64,000 bases of DNA from Enchytraeus crypticus. Lineage: Eukaryota > Annelida > Clitellata > Enchytraeida > Enchytraeidae. Positions within the stretch are counted from its first letter, which is position 1. The number at the start of each line of letters is the position of its first letter. Position numbers and translations under genes: made by a program. Where the stretch lies: NCBI GenBank assembly GCA_905160935.1, contig CAJHZI010000370.1, positions 292,001 to 356,000 of the forward strand, given 5' to 3'. A model generated the notes under the pieces. The model did not search any database. It had not been told where the DNA came from and saw nothing but the letters and a program-made list of their open reading frames with translations. Of this stretch, positions 43,849 to 55,759 are shown piece by piece.

Positions 43849-45380
43849 GTCCACAGCTCAGCTTCGACTAACATTTACTGGGCAGGGACATCATTCCCTG
43901 AGAAATCTATTCTGTTTACCCATGTAGATAGAATAAAATGAAAACCTAATCTACTATACGTCAAGACAAGACATGTCTTATCTCAAGAAAGTCTCGTAAC
44001 AGTAATGGTCTTGGTCTTGCAAGTCACTGTAATGATCTTGCGGGTCAGTGTCTTGGAATTTTAGATCAGTGCCATGGTCTTGCAAAAATTGTCGTGGCCC
44101 ATCACTCATGTCATGTTAAACTGATAAAACCGACTGTAACACTCAGAATGATTTTTGTAACCTTCCAATAAAAATTCGATTTTGATTTGTGAATATCCAC
44201 CTCAAAACTCTACTGTGTTCATCTTAAGTATGTTGATTAATTTCATCTTTTATGACAAGTAATTCATAAAAAATTTTGATGATTATGATGAAATTGAGAA
44301 AGATATCCTCAATCTTTTCATTCGTACAAACATTTTAAAGATACATTTTGCTAAATGCTCAGTACCGGTTAAAAAGTCACTTTTAAAGATGCACTTCATG
44401 TGTTTATATGAAATTGGAATTTGGGGAAGTTATTCAATATAAATTCAAGTAAAATGAAATCCTGTTACTATAAATGTTTTAAAAGCCTGTTCGGATATCA
44501 CTGCAGATATAGCGACTGTGTTGCATAGGCGGTGTGTTGCTACTCATTAATTAAGTAATCCTCTTGACCGAGTTTTCTGGGGATAATTATAGTATTCATT
44601 ATATTTAAAAATGCATTATTCTGACTATTATGCAGGCCTGCTCATGTAGATAGCTTTAAGAGTTCCTTTCTTTCTGTTCCTTTACACTCCCTTTGTAGTT
44701 TATGTTAGTTTTGTTATATGGACCTGTTTGGATTGAGTCTGAAACAAAATTATTTGATTTGATTTGCTGTGATTTGAAACAAATACATAATTGTTGTTGG
44801 AATTATTAAAGTCCAAGAACTAAATACAATTAGCGCTACAAAGCTATCAGTTCTATTATGTTCTGTGAAGTTTTTCAATAAGTGAACTAAGCCTTTAATT
44901 TAAAAAAATAAATAAATGCGCACTTTTATTCCTGTTTAATCTGTGCAAAGATGTGCTGAAATCTGAGTGTTTGATATTTCGACTGCTTCATGTAAGACAG
45001 TTAAACTTTGTTCTGTAAGCAATTTGTTTTAATTTGTGAATAAAACCACTAAGTATGCGATGCAAAACTGAGTTGAATTTGATTTGTTGAAATATTTCTA
45101 AATTCATTTATTTACACTTTCTGCGAGACAATTTATAAAGAAATATGTTGTTTCTCGATTTGCCTCTAGCAAATAGCAGCTTTATAATACTCATGCTTAT
45201 TGTCTACTTTTCCACTTCCTAAACAGTATTTCCTCTATGTGATAATCCGTTATGCTTTCTAAAGATTAGCATTGTTGTGAAATGATTATCTGTGACATCT
45301 AGCACCTTAAGCATCACATGTTTAATCATTAGATTGTTTAGTCAAATAGTCATGCTACCAGTCCTGTGAATAGACGAGAT
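43849..45380. other. Intergenic, no gene seen
   Basis: AT-rich sequence with a short 'ggtcttgcaagtcactg'-type imperfect repeat at about 44005-44090. No coding or RNA gene was recognised. Confidence 0.5.
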
Positions 45381-45384
45381 GTTA

Positions 45385-45475
45385 CTCTCTGATCAGCTCT
45401 GCCGGGTATTGATCCCAGGACCTCAGGTACAGTCATAGACAATCATGACGTTTCCTAATGTACTTACAGGCTAAT
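45385..45475 (-). repeat. Diverged SINE family B relic
   Basis: The minus strand has 'cctgggatcaatacccgg', B-box-like, and 'gctgatcagagagtaacatctc', similar to 10220-10245 and the copy at 58960-59165. Confidence 0.45.
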
Positions 45476-45784
45476 CTATTCAGACATATGCCAGCAATTG
45501 GCAGTTACTTAAATAAAATATGATTGTATAATATTTTAGGTGATTAGCGGGGAAATAATCATACGGAACAAAATGTAGCCTATGTACAAAAATTAGGTTC
45601 TTTTTCTAATTAACAGTACAAAACCCTTCTTTAATTGTATTTGAGGGCCCTATATAGGCCTATAAGTAAAAGACAGTAATAACAAAGTATTTAGTTAAGT
45701 TTTTTACGGTAAACCCTAACCCAACACGCTAAACGTACATTATTACTCTATAAATAGAAAATATTAAATAGATCTAAATAAATA

Positions 45785-45872
45785 ATTTATGACGCAACTA
45801 CGAATGGAACACACGACCTGCTGCTTGGAAGATATCTACGCTATCCACTGAGCCACGGCCCAGTGCGCTATG
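45785..45872 (-). repeat. tRNA-like SINE head
   Basis: The minus strand reads 'ccgtggctcagtggatagcg' (A box), then 'ggtcgtgtgttccattcg' about 35 nt later (weak B box). It lacks a convincing cloverleaf, so a SINE rather than a tRNA gene. Confidence 0.5.
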
Positions 45873-46569
45873 CGACATTTAGAATATCTTATAAATAAAG
45901 CCAAAACGACACGGAAAAATGATCATAATATTTAGCACTATGCAGTATCTCAAAGCTATAAATATGTCTAATAATATAATATAAAATAAAATATAGTAAG
46001 CTATAATAAAAAATCTACAATTATTATATAAAACATAAATTAGGCTATATCTTAAATTAAGTGACAGCTGTAGGCTGAGCTCACAGCTGCTGCGGAGATA
46101 GGGCTGCAGCGGATCTCCAAAAATCCCACTGCTGACTTTTTGCATAGATGTTACACGCAAGTGTGTTGGACAGCAGTAGCACTCTAATCGAGTTGTTGTT
46201 GACGTTGTTGATTTGTGGTTGTCTTGGAGTTGGTCATTCATTCATTTGTTTCTTGCCACATATAAATTTTAATTACATAGATGACTGAATGATAAAAAGA
46301 AGGAATGCGAGCTAGATGAATGAATTGACGATAATATGAAAGAATGCATGTCAGATGAATGAATGAATGGTTTTATTGACTGATTGATTCATCGATTAAG
46401 GGGTTTATCGTTCGATTAATTGATTGATTGATCGATAGATTGATTGAAACTTCGGTTAGTTCCATGGTTAACGGCCCATCTCTTGAAGTGCGCAGACCTC
46501 GGCAGGTGGCGTCAGCTGACATAGAACGCAGTGGTTTGGATGTGCACCATTTTTACCACTGCCAAATGT

Positions 46570-47570
46570 AAAGTTGATGTCATGTGAAGTTGAGAGATCA
46601 ATTAATAAACTAAAAAACAATAAAAGCGCAGGCCCAGATGGCATATACGCTGAAAAATTAAAACATTGTCCCAAAGTAGTAATTAAAATAATAGCAGATA
46701 AGTGTTTAATAAGCTAGCCGAAGGAAATGAACAAATTAGAAGAAATAACAGAAGGACTACTAATGCCTCTGCAAAAACCTGGAAAAATCAAAGGAAAAGC
46801 AGAAAACCTTAGGCCCATAATCTTTCTAAATACATTGAGAAAGATTTTATGCATCATAATGTTTAATAGAGTATATGATAAAATAGATAATCAATTCCAC
46901 TAAGTCAGGCGGCATATAGAAGAGGAAGAAGCACTACAGAAAACGTGTGCTCTTTGAAGTTATTAATAGAAAAGCAATAATTGAACAAAATGCTAACAAT
47001 ACTACTTCTAGATATGAGTAAGGCTTTTGACTGCGTAAATAGAAATCTATTAATAGATAATTTAAAGCAGTTTCTAGATGAAGATGAATTGTACATAATC
47101 AAAATACTAATTGAAAATGTAAAAATAAAGGTTTTGAACGACAATTTTAAAGGTAAAGAATTCAGTACCGGCACAGGAGTACCTCACGGGGACTGTCTAA
47201 GTCTAATTCTGTTTACTTTCTACCTTGCAATGTCGCTAAAAGAAACAGAACAGAACATACCTAAAGAACTTAATGATCACACACACTGAAATAGAAATAG
47301 TAATACAGAAATAATAGATCAACAATTTGCCGATGATATAGGATGGATTCTTATTGGAAAAAACAATTCTGATGAATTAATAACATTCGTTGAAAGTAAA
47401 TTAATAAGAAGGGATCTAAAAATAAATAAAGATAAGAGAGAGAAAATAGTAATATCAAATAACAACGAAGACGTAAAGTGGAAAATACTAAATATCTAGG
47501 TAGTATGTTGGATACAGAAAATGATATAATTCATAGGAAACAATTAACAATGATGGCATTTAATAAATAT
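46570..47570 (+). pseudogene. Decayed LINE reverse transcriptase (second LINE type)
   Basis: It encodes 'LKNNKSAGPDGIYAEKLKH', 'LLLDMSKAFDCVNRNLL' (motif A), 'GTGVPHGDCLSLILFTFYL' and 'QQFADDIGWI' (motif C), in three or more frames with several stops. It differs from the other LINEs here. It ends where the next LINE fragment begins. Confidence 0.78.
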
Positions 47571-47574
47571 AGTT

Positions 47575-48312
47575 GATCGATGGAGGATTTATTATAATGA
47601 TTTATATAATTGCTGTGATTACAGTGCTGATAAGCAATCTTTTATTGAGCATTTAAATAATGTTGAGATTACTAAGGCTAAAGCTGTTGATTTTTGTATA
47701 TTTGTTCAATGTATTCGGGACATACGCTATGGTTTGAAAAAAGGTAGGAGTGCTGGTCCTGATGGCATCTGTAGTGAGGCTGTTTTGTACTCGTGTCGTA
47801 GTTTATTTGTGCACCTCAGCATATTGTTTAATCTTTTTCTTAAATTTGGATATTTACCTGCTTCTTTCATGCAATCGGTTATTGTCCCTTTAGTTAAAAA
47901 CAAGTCAGGTGACTTATCAGATCTTAATAATTATAGGGCTATTGCAATCTCTAATGTGCTTTCTAAGATATTTGAATCCCTTTTGGCTGAATCTTTGCAT
48001 ACTAATTCAATATATGATAATTATCAGTTTGGTTTTCAAGAAGGGCATTCTACTAGCCTTTGGACCAGTGTACTGAAACAAACGGTGGACCATTATAGAA
48101 ATTATGGTAGTCACGTGTTCACTTGTTTTATAGATTTTAAAAAGGCATTTGTCAGTGTTAATTATTGGAAATTGTTTATAAAACTACTGGATGACAATGT
48201 AAACTTCAAGGTAATTAGCATTTTGGCATATTGGTATAGTCATCAAAATTGACATATAATGTGGCGTAATTCAGTGTCGTCATCTTTTAGTATTGGTAAT
48301 GGCACACGGCAG
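47575..48312 (+). pseudogene. LINE reverse transcriptase, first half (third LINE type)
   Basis: One open frame, 47575-48252, reads 'LKKGRSAGPDGICSEAVLY', 'VPLVKNKSGDLSDLNNYRAI', 'YQFGFQEGHSTSLWTSV' and 'CFIDFKKAFVSVNYWKLF' (motif A; first Asp kept), then 'GNGTRQGS' after a stop. It is cut at about 48312, before motif C. The C-terminus of a similar family lies at 50303-50520. 48313-48790 is AT-rich with a 43-bp tandem duplication near 48681-48765. Confidence 0.82.
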
Positions 48313-48839
48313 GGAAGTGTTGGAAATTGGGTTGTTGTGACGTAATGTGTTGATAGGACTGTTTATTTATTTATTTATTATAAATAAATAGATTTTTGAT
48401 TAAATTTAACGTCTTGAGTTAATAGTTTTAGACCTGATTAAGTACATTGGCGTACTATTAACTTAGTTCATAGTTCTATGTTATATTGTTAATCTGTTAT
48501 ATAGTTATTTTGTTGAAAAATCAATTTACAGTTTTGACCGTTTTTACCGTTATAGTTGATTCCGTTGCAGTTATTTTATAATGCTTTTACTTTTTAAATT
48601 GTTAAAGCTATAGTGTTTATGTTTTGATCGTTAGTTAATTATTGCATATTTATAGGCACCTATCATTTTATGTAATTTGTGTAATACTATATTGCAATTT
48701 ATATTGTACTTTCTGTATTTGTGTAATACTATATTGTAATATATATTGTACTTCCTGTATTGTTTACAATTACTGATTAGTCAGTTTTGTAAGCATGTTT
48801 CGATAAAGAATTCCGGTTAATTCTCTTCGAAGCAGTATT

Positions 48840-49930
48840 TCTCTTTGCTCTCTTAACATCCGATCCCTCTCTAACTCAGATCACATCATTGCTTTGCATG
48901 ATTTGGCTGAGACTCACAAGTTTGACTGTTTTGCTATCAGTGAAACTTGGCTATCCTCTATAACCACTCCTTCTGAACCGATGTCTATTCTTCCTCCAGG
49001 TTATGATATGCTTATTGCAAATTGTGACTCTAGGATATCTGGTGCTAAGGGTGGTGGAGTTACTCTCCTACTAAGGAAGCCATTTACCCTGCTTAGCAAT
49101 GACTGTCATAAATTTTCTTCATTTGAAGCAATTTCAGTCACTGGTAAATTTAGCACATGTACTCTGCATGTTGTTGCAACGTATCGACCACCATCTTCTT
49201 CCCCCTATGCCAAACCTTTCTCTCTCTTTTATCGGAGTTTTCTACCCTACTCTCCTTCCTTACTACTTCTAAATCAGACTTTGTGATTACAAGTGACGTC
49301 AACATTCACCTTGATAATCCTCTTGATCCCTTAACTTAGCAGTTTAATACTTTGCTGTCCTCTTGTAATGCAGTTCAACATGTGAATGTTGCTACACATA
49401 TTGACCATCATACACTTGATGTTGTTATTACACCAAGTCTCTCTTCTATTGATCCTTTAAGTGTTAATATTTTTCTCACTCACCGTCAGACCATTTTCCT
49501 GTTGTATTCACTTATAATCATGTTAAGCCAGATACTATTAAAAATTCACCTACTGTTTCATTTAGGTGTGTAAATAACGTTGATCTTGATCTCTTTTGTT
49601 CTGATCTTGAAATTCGACTTAGATCAAGTCTCCTGCTAATGATCTTGATGAATTAGTAAAACAGTATAACAATACTCTTTCATCTCTACTTGATAAGCAT
49701 GCACCTCTAACTACCAAGAAGCTTAAGAAATCTAACCCTTGGTACACCTCTGATCTGAGAAAGCTAAAGGCTGCATGCTGTAGAGCTGAAGGAGAGTGGC
49801 GTCATACCCATTCCGATTTTTGGAAAACTGTTTCTAATTTGCAACACAAGATTTATCGTACTGCTATTGCTAATGATAAGTAAGAGTACTACTCCTTTTT
49901 GGTCAGTAAAGCTGTGAATGCCAAGAGATG
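48840..49930 (+). pseudogene. L2/CR1-like LINE endonuclease and linker
   Basis: 48840-49286 encodes the endonuclease start ('CSLNIRSLSN', 'FDCFAISETWLS', 'GGGVTLLLR', 'VATYRPPSSS'). After frameshifts come 'SDVNIHLDN' and 'SSLLDKHAPL' with 'NPWYTSDLRKLKAA' (49678-49880). It is the same style as the RT fragment at 15499-16912 and ends at the inverted-repeat element at 49931. Confidence 0.82.
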
Positions 49931-50301
49931 ATGTCCTGTATTCTAGTTTGACTTGTGTGCAAATAGCTGGATAGTGTTCATTTTGTGTGCAATTGAAATG
50001 GTGCACATATTCTATCTGCACTTTTTTCTGTGCACTTCGAAATGTGTGCTTTATAGTGAAAAATACCTTAAAATCTCTACCAGTCCCACTTTTATTGGAG
50101 ATTATTCGTCCAATTGTGGAGATATTATTGTGCAAATGCACCGGGTTGTAGGTGGACAGTGTTCATTTTGTGTGCAATTCAATTTGTGCATTTCGAATTC
50201 TTAGTTTAATCTAAGTTTGGTTTTGAATTTTAATTTTAGAAAAAACACCTTAATTTAGAATGTGAATGTCAATGTGAATGTCAAACTAGAATACAGGACA
50301 T
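49931..50301. mobile_element. 371-bp element with 21-bp inverted ends (MITE candidate)
   Basis: 'tgtcctgtattctagtttgac' at 49931-49951 is the exact complement of the end near 50279-50301. It lies between two unrelated LINE fragments. The interior has two related 'agtgttcattttgtgtgcaatt' segments and no coding sequence. A target duplication was not clear. Confidence 0.6.
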
Positions 50302-50302
50302 G

Positions 50303-50830
50303 GTGTACCGACAACACAGTTAAACTCGCTTTAATGGAGTCGCAACGTCTTCCGATTCTGCTATATTCATCTACAGCCGTTAGTTATTCCAAAGAGCAGC
50401 TTGTTGATCTTAATGCATGTTGGAACTCAGTGTATCGTCGAATCTTTAGTTTTAATCGCTGGGATTCTGTCAGGGTATTCGTTGCGGGATTAGGCTGAAT
50501 GGATTTTGCTTCAATTCGTGCTTATTTATGTTTGAAATTAGACAAAGAAGGAATTAAGACAGGTAATTTAGTTTTTTTAGGCGTATTAAGACGGTCGATC
50601 TTTTCTTAGATTTTTGTCTTTGTAGAATTGTAAATTTAGAATTAAATTACCAATCTTTAATCGAAATAACGTTACGCAATATGAAACAAAATGTCTATAA
50701 CAATTTTTGTAGAAGCGCTCTAGTGTAAGATTGTTTAGTTTATTGCACTTGTATTTTGTATTCTGCACTGTTTCGGTCTTTGTACGACACTTGTTAAATT
50801 TCTTAGTTGTCTAATTTGACGAATAAAAGA
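50303..50830 (+). pseudogene. LINE C-terminus and 3' region
   Basis: The open frame to 50498 encodes 'ESQRLPILLYSSTA', 'LNACWNSVYRRIFSFNRW' and 'VFVAGLGRMDF', the usual end of the LINE type seen at 47575-48312. A 3' region ending 'gacgaataaaagatcttc' follows. Confidence 0.72.
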
Positions 50831-51349
50831 TCTTCATTATGAAGCTTATTACTGGTCAGTTGATAGCAAAAGGTGTATATTATGATCATTTTTCTATGGA
50901 AGTACACGTGTTGACCAAATCATCTTTATTTGATATTTTTGTTACTAAATTGCACTTTGTCTCTGAAATATTGGACCAAATTTTAGCCAAGACATTTCCA
51001 CTTAATTATAAACGTATCAAATATAAAGGCCTATAGTGACAATAAAAATTAAAACATTGATGAAGCATTCTATTTGCTCGTTATAATCAAGGAAACTATT
51101 TTAGATACAATAATAAAGCTAATTATCTATATTATGAACATTTGTTGGTCAACTAACAATATTTTAAGAAATGTACAGGAATAAATACCACTTCTCTCCT
51201 TTTTTTATTGTCATATTTTTACCCAGGTGAAAAAATGTGGCAGCTATTCTGACTTAATTAATTTTTAAGCATATTTACCATAAACCATTTTAAACATGAT
51301 TGTCATAACCTTGATTATTAAAAGTAAAGTTAAACAATTGCAACATTAT

Positions 51350-51545
51350 CCAAATCAAACCATTCCGAACTCGAATCAAACTCTTACGAGTTGGAAAGCA
51401 AGCCGAACCCGAACCGAACCCTTGTTAGAACCGAACCCGAACTTTCATTTTCAACGAACCGAACCGAGCTCTCAAATTGTCAACTGCTAACCGAACCCGA
51501 ACCGAACTTTTATTTTCAACGAACCGAACCGAACCCTGGAAATTC
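51350..51545 (+). repeat. CCGAA-type repeat with two larger units
   Basis: Runs of 'gaaccgaacccgaacc' alternate with 'tttcattttcaacgaacc' twice, a duplicated unit of roughly 60-80 bp. 50831-51349 holds no gene. Confidence 0.85.
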
Positions 51546-51559
51546 ATAAAATTCCCATC

Positions 51560-51735
51560 TCTACTAAATATGGTTGGCAGAGAGACAGTTGATAGATATC
51601 ATAAGGAATAGAAAGAAGAACTGGATGGGTCACGAACCGAGAGGGAATGGCTTGCTGAAAGAAGTAAATGAGGGATGAACAGAAGGAAAAAGGTTAGAGG
51701 AAGACCAAGACTTAGGATGCTGAATGATTTGATAA
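51560..51735 (+). pseudogene. LINE C-terminal fragment ('GRPR' type)
   Basis: It encodes 'QLIDIIRNRKKNWMGH' and, after a stop, an 'EGK' and 'GRPRLRMLND'-like block in a shifted frame. The same signature, minus strand, is at 54143-54345. It belongs with the endonuclease start at 31567. Confidence 0.65.
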
Positions 51736-52105
51736 CTAATTAAGAGGGCGAGATGTTTATATGTATAAACATTATTAATTAAAGCATATCTATATTGTGT
51801 GATATATTCACATGTGAAAACATAAATGTTGTAATTTATTTTATGGTTCAATTCTCTTGCCTGACGTCATCCTTCCAGGGTAAAATATAAAAATAAACTA
51901 ATTAATAATAATAATGATTTAATAATTATAATATATTAATTTAATTATTTACAAATATTACTTAAAAACATCATTATCGTGAACCTAGTTAAACTGGGAT
52001 TTAAGGGAAGATGATGATGGGCAATGCTAAATATAAATGACAAATGCAATAGTGTACGATATCACAAGTTTCTAGCTATACAGCCAAGTTTAAAGTTTTT
52101 CTGTA
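51736..52105. other. AT-rich spacer with short dispersed repeat
   Basis: AT-rich, with 'cctagttaaactgggatttaagggaagatgatg' at about 51984-52016, a second copy of the segment at about 14472. No gene. Confidence 0.5.
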
Positions 52106-52109
52106 TCAC

Positions 52110-52210
52110 AAGTGCTATTGTCAGAGAAAGTGAAGCTGAGATTCAAATCAATAGCCTTCTGCGTCACAGGCATGTTCCATTCGGCCGTCCAACTGGCTAA
52201 ACAACAGCAG
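52110..52210 (-). repeat. tRNA-like SINE
   Basis: On the minus strand, 'ttagccagttggacggcc' (A box) and 'tgatttgaatctcagc' (B box) are spaced as in a tRNA gene. It lies just downstream of the gene D stop codon (on the gene's strand). Confidence 0.5.
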
Positions 52211-52433
52211 GCCTAAAACATCTAGTGTTTAAGTAATTAAGCAATTGAATTTATCATTGTGACTAAATCAGCTTTGTAGTTGCAGGTTGATCACATTAAT
52301 CGGTAATTAATGTGATCAACTGAATATTATCATTATGATCATGCGGAATTGTAGATCTGTCATTAAGAATCTATTAAATATTTGTCTAGCATATGAAAAT
52401 AGCATTTCAATATATCGAGGAGCCGGCAGCGGC

Positions 52434-53512
52434 TTAACTATCTGCTTTGTGCACAGACTTCAGATGCAGCTTCATTTTAGATTTATGTGAAAAACTTTTA
52501 GAACATTGAGGACACTGAAATGGCTTATAACCATTATGAACAGTAGCTTCATGAATTCTTGCGTGTGACGATGTAGAGAAACTCTTATTGCATACAGGAC
52601 AAGAGTGAAGTTTCTCCTTAAGATGCACAGCTTTTATATGTTTCTTTAGAGCACCGTTCTCTGAGAAGCTACTGCTGCAATCCGGACATGGATGAGTTTT
52701 CTCTTTACGATGCACAGCTTTTATATGTTTCTTAAGACCAGCCTTTGCTGAAAATCTACTACTACACTCGGTACACGCATGAGGCTTAAGGTTACTGTGC
52801 ACTTCACTAACGTGTTGACTCAGTTTCAGTCTCTCTGAGAATACTTCACCGCACTCACTGCACGAGTGAGGCTGCTGTAGATGATGCACAGCTGTGCAAT
52901 GTCGCGTGAGGCTCCCCTGAGATGGACAATGATAATCACAATCAATGCAGACAAACGGCTTTTCTCCACTATGAACAGTTCTCTGATGTTTCATCAGATA
53001 TCTTTTATCTGAACATCTGTACTCACACTCGTCACAAGTATACGGCCTTTCTCCACAGTGAACTGTTCTCCAGTGAACTGCACGATGCTGAGACTGCGAA
53101 AATCTCTTATGACACAGAGAGCATTCGAAAGGTTTCTCTTTGTTATGAACAGTAGCGACGTGTTTGGTTACATCACGCTTACAATGGAAGCAGGCGTCAC
53201 ACTGTGGACACTTGTGAGGCTTCTGCTTGAGATGAACAACAGAAATGTGTCTCCTCACATCTCTATTGCTCATAGAGCTGTACTCACATATATCACATTT
53301 ATACTTGTTTGCTCCATGCTCAAGCTTGATGTGCTCAGCTAGATCTAATTTCCTCTTAAATAGTCTCTCGCACCACTTGCAGCGGCGCTGTCTGTCGTTG
53401 AGATGACTGTACTGTATGTGCTGCATCAGACCCTTGAAGCTGCTGAAGTTGTTCTCACACAGAGGACATCTGTTCCGCTGGCCGTCTAACAACTGATAGG
53501 CACCGAGGTCAC
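52434..53512 (-). CDS. Gene D, exon 3, twelve C2H2 fingers
   Basis: The acceptor is AG (minus strand, 53514-53513); the exon enters in phase 1 and stops at TAA 52434-52436. It encodes twelve consecutive C2H2 fingers, every one with H-X4-H spacing. The last ones read 'CNKSFSTSSHARIH' and 'VHNGYKPFQC...KSFSHKSK', the same end as genes A and B. Among the early fingers two have Cys-rich variants ('CSDKRYLMKH', 'CPSQGSLTRH'). There is no other domain. Probable sequence-specific nuclear DNA-binding protein; the array length suggests recognition of a long site. Intact. Confidence 0.92.
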
Positions 53513-54142
53513 CTGACAACATGACAGATCAACTACATCAGCAACATCACATACTACTTGTTAACATCCGTTATGATCATCCATAGAAAGAAACACTTAG
53601 AAGCCATATTCAGTATTCATTCAAATACTCGGCCAAATTTCAAAACAAATTTTAAGAATCTCAGCCATACTTGCTTTAACAGCAACTCGTAACAAAGTCG
53701 ACAATTAAGTAACGCATAAACGATGGCACGATGGCTGAACGAGAGTGACATTCGCTGAGAAGAAGGTAAACAAATTTGACTGGAAAATATCAATAACTCT
53801 GACATCGTACTAAATAATATGATTAAATCTACAGGTATACCAGTAATCAACTGGAATACATATTACACATATATTTGTGATCATTAAATATATTGCTAAA
53901 AATAATGCTAAGCTGTAGCTGCATATTTTCTAGGATATGAAAAGATATGAAATGGATCAAATTTGATACACAACGTGAAATGGACTTGTCGATATCATGA
54001 TATAGTGATGCACTTGCAATTAATGGATCCAAATTAGAGGAACAGCATCTGAAGTAAATAATATTCATTGTAGATGTAGATTCAATATCATAACCGCTGA
54101 AAATTGTTCTTACTTTAACTTAATGTTCTCTCTCTCTCTTAG

Positions 54143-54900
54143 TGCGCTGCCTACTGACAGGTCCATGGTATATAATACCTCCACTCTTCTCTATCTTCCA
54201 CTTTCCACTTCATGTCCACATATGACTTCGTCTTTAAATCATCTAGCATACCTAATCTCGGCCTGCCTCTGCCACTTTTACATTCCATTTTACCTTCTAT
54301 GGGTAGCGAGACTGGACTGCAGAAGTTAATGCTATGCCATTGATATGAAAGCAATGATATTAAAAAACGTCATTTCCATATTCTAAGCTTCTTTCGCAAA
54401 GAACCCACATTACCCATATTGTTTCTCTTGTTTCCTAAAGCCAAATTGTGTCTTGCTCAGTATCATATCCGCTTTCGACTGAATGCGATTATTTATTACC
54501 TTTAATAAGATATTCGACGCATAAGGTATTAAACTGATTGTTCTGTAGTCCGAACACTCCACAGCATTGGCTTTTTTGGGAATTGGGATCATCACTGACT
54601 TGGTAAAGTCCTCTGGCAAAATACCTGTAGTGTACACTTCCATATACATGTATATTTATATTAACTCATTGAGTGTTTCACCTTCCAACATTTTCAAGAA
54701 TTCTGCTGGGATGTCATCTAATCCGGCTGCTTACCCCTTCTTCATGCTGTTGATTGAAGAATAAATTTCCTCCTTCATTATATCGGGACCCCATTTATCG
54801 TTTTCTATTGCATGTATATTTGCGTCCTCGAATTTAAAATGCTCTTGAACTGGCTTCCCAGCAGTATCATACAAATCCTCTACATATTCTCTCCATCTTT
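54143..54900 (-). pseudogene. LINE fragment in intron of gene D
   Basis: On the minus strand: 'RWREYVEDLYD' and 'INSMKKG' (about 54880-54730), 'IPKKANAVECSDYRTISLIP' and 'LSKTQFGFRK' (54600-54430), then the C-terminal 'KSGRGRPRLGMLDDLK...DREEWR' (54354-54151). The middle of the RT is deleted. Same 'GRPR' LINE type as at 51560. Confidence 0.8.
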
Positions 54901-54999
54901 CTATTACTTATTCCAGCTCTGTCTTCAATGCCCCCATTACACTGAATGTTCTTTGTCTCACCTTTCCTTTTCTTATCGATTCATGTCAATATCCAACTG

Positions 55000-55120
55000 G
55001 CTGGAGCCAGTGGCGATGTCGGTAAGATATTCGACCGCGGATCAGTATGTGCGAGGTTCAAATCCTGGGCTCGCCCGTCACTGACATCGCTTTCGAGTGA
55101 GGAAACTGACGTTAACATTG
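55000..55120 (+). repeat. tRNA-derived SINE, family A, best copy
   Basis: The least decayed copy: A box 'TGGCGATGTCGG', B box 'GGTTCAAATCC' and the tail 'tcactgacatcgctttcgag..ggaaactgacgttaaca'. In the intron of gene D. Confidence 0.8.
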
Positions 55121-55269
55121 GCTTTACCAGCTTTTATCCAATATTCGTCAATATCGGTTCTTGTCAATATATATGTCATCATCAATGTTTATACTAAACA
55201 AAAGATATTTATTCATGGCAATAATACTCTTTATTATAGGCTAGTCACAACTCTCATAACGAACCATAC

Positions 55270-55392
55270 CTAAGTCAGTGCTCTTAGCATTGGTATGCAC
55301 TGCAAGAGGATCGTCAGCATCTAATGTCTCTCTGTACAATTCAACTTCTCTTTTAACTTCTGCATTCACACAATTACTCTCAGCTGATCTCT
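55270..55392 (-). CDS. Gene D, exon 2, symmetric phase 1-1 exon
   Basis: This short exon is read from splice sites. The acceptor 'tttcgcag' (AG 55394-55393) and donor G|GTATGG (after 55270) bound 123 nt, exactly 41 codons, entering and leaving in phase 1, so it can be included or skipped without changing frame. The encoded segment is open and charged ('VNAEVKREVELYRETLDADD'). It contains 'VKRE', a possible sumoylation site. It lies between exon 1 (57383) and exon 3 (53512) of gene D, both with phase-1 boundaries. No domain. Confidence 0.6.
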
Positions 55393-55759
55393 CTGCGAAA
55401 ACAATGAAAACAATCAACGCCGCAGGGAACGACTATTATGACATGCTACAACTTTGACAGTGAAGAAAAGCTTAAGCCTGATCACAACCATGCATACAAT
55501 TCACCAAAATGGAATTAATTAGTTCCGACATTATTCCCAGACAAAATTAGAGGGCAGGAGATTAACAAATTTTAGGCAGCAGGCTTGAAAAAGATATGGA
55601 GTTGACAATTTCATTTAAAGATGGGGGTTGAAAGTTAAATGGCGTTTAAGGCACATTTGTAACCAAATAAATTTAACTATTTCTATCACCACTCTTCATG
55701 GACTATCAAGATCTTAGTGAGATTAGTGAGTTGTTGTTCTCTCAGACATCAGAAGAGCC

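Noticed and set aside
45785-45872. A functional tRNA gene
   Set aside because: A box is fair but the B box is weak and no acceptor or anticodon stems could be built by eye; a SINE head fits better.
52922-53342. Plus-strand frames over gene D fingers
   Set aside because: Antisense shadows of the zinc-finger exon.
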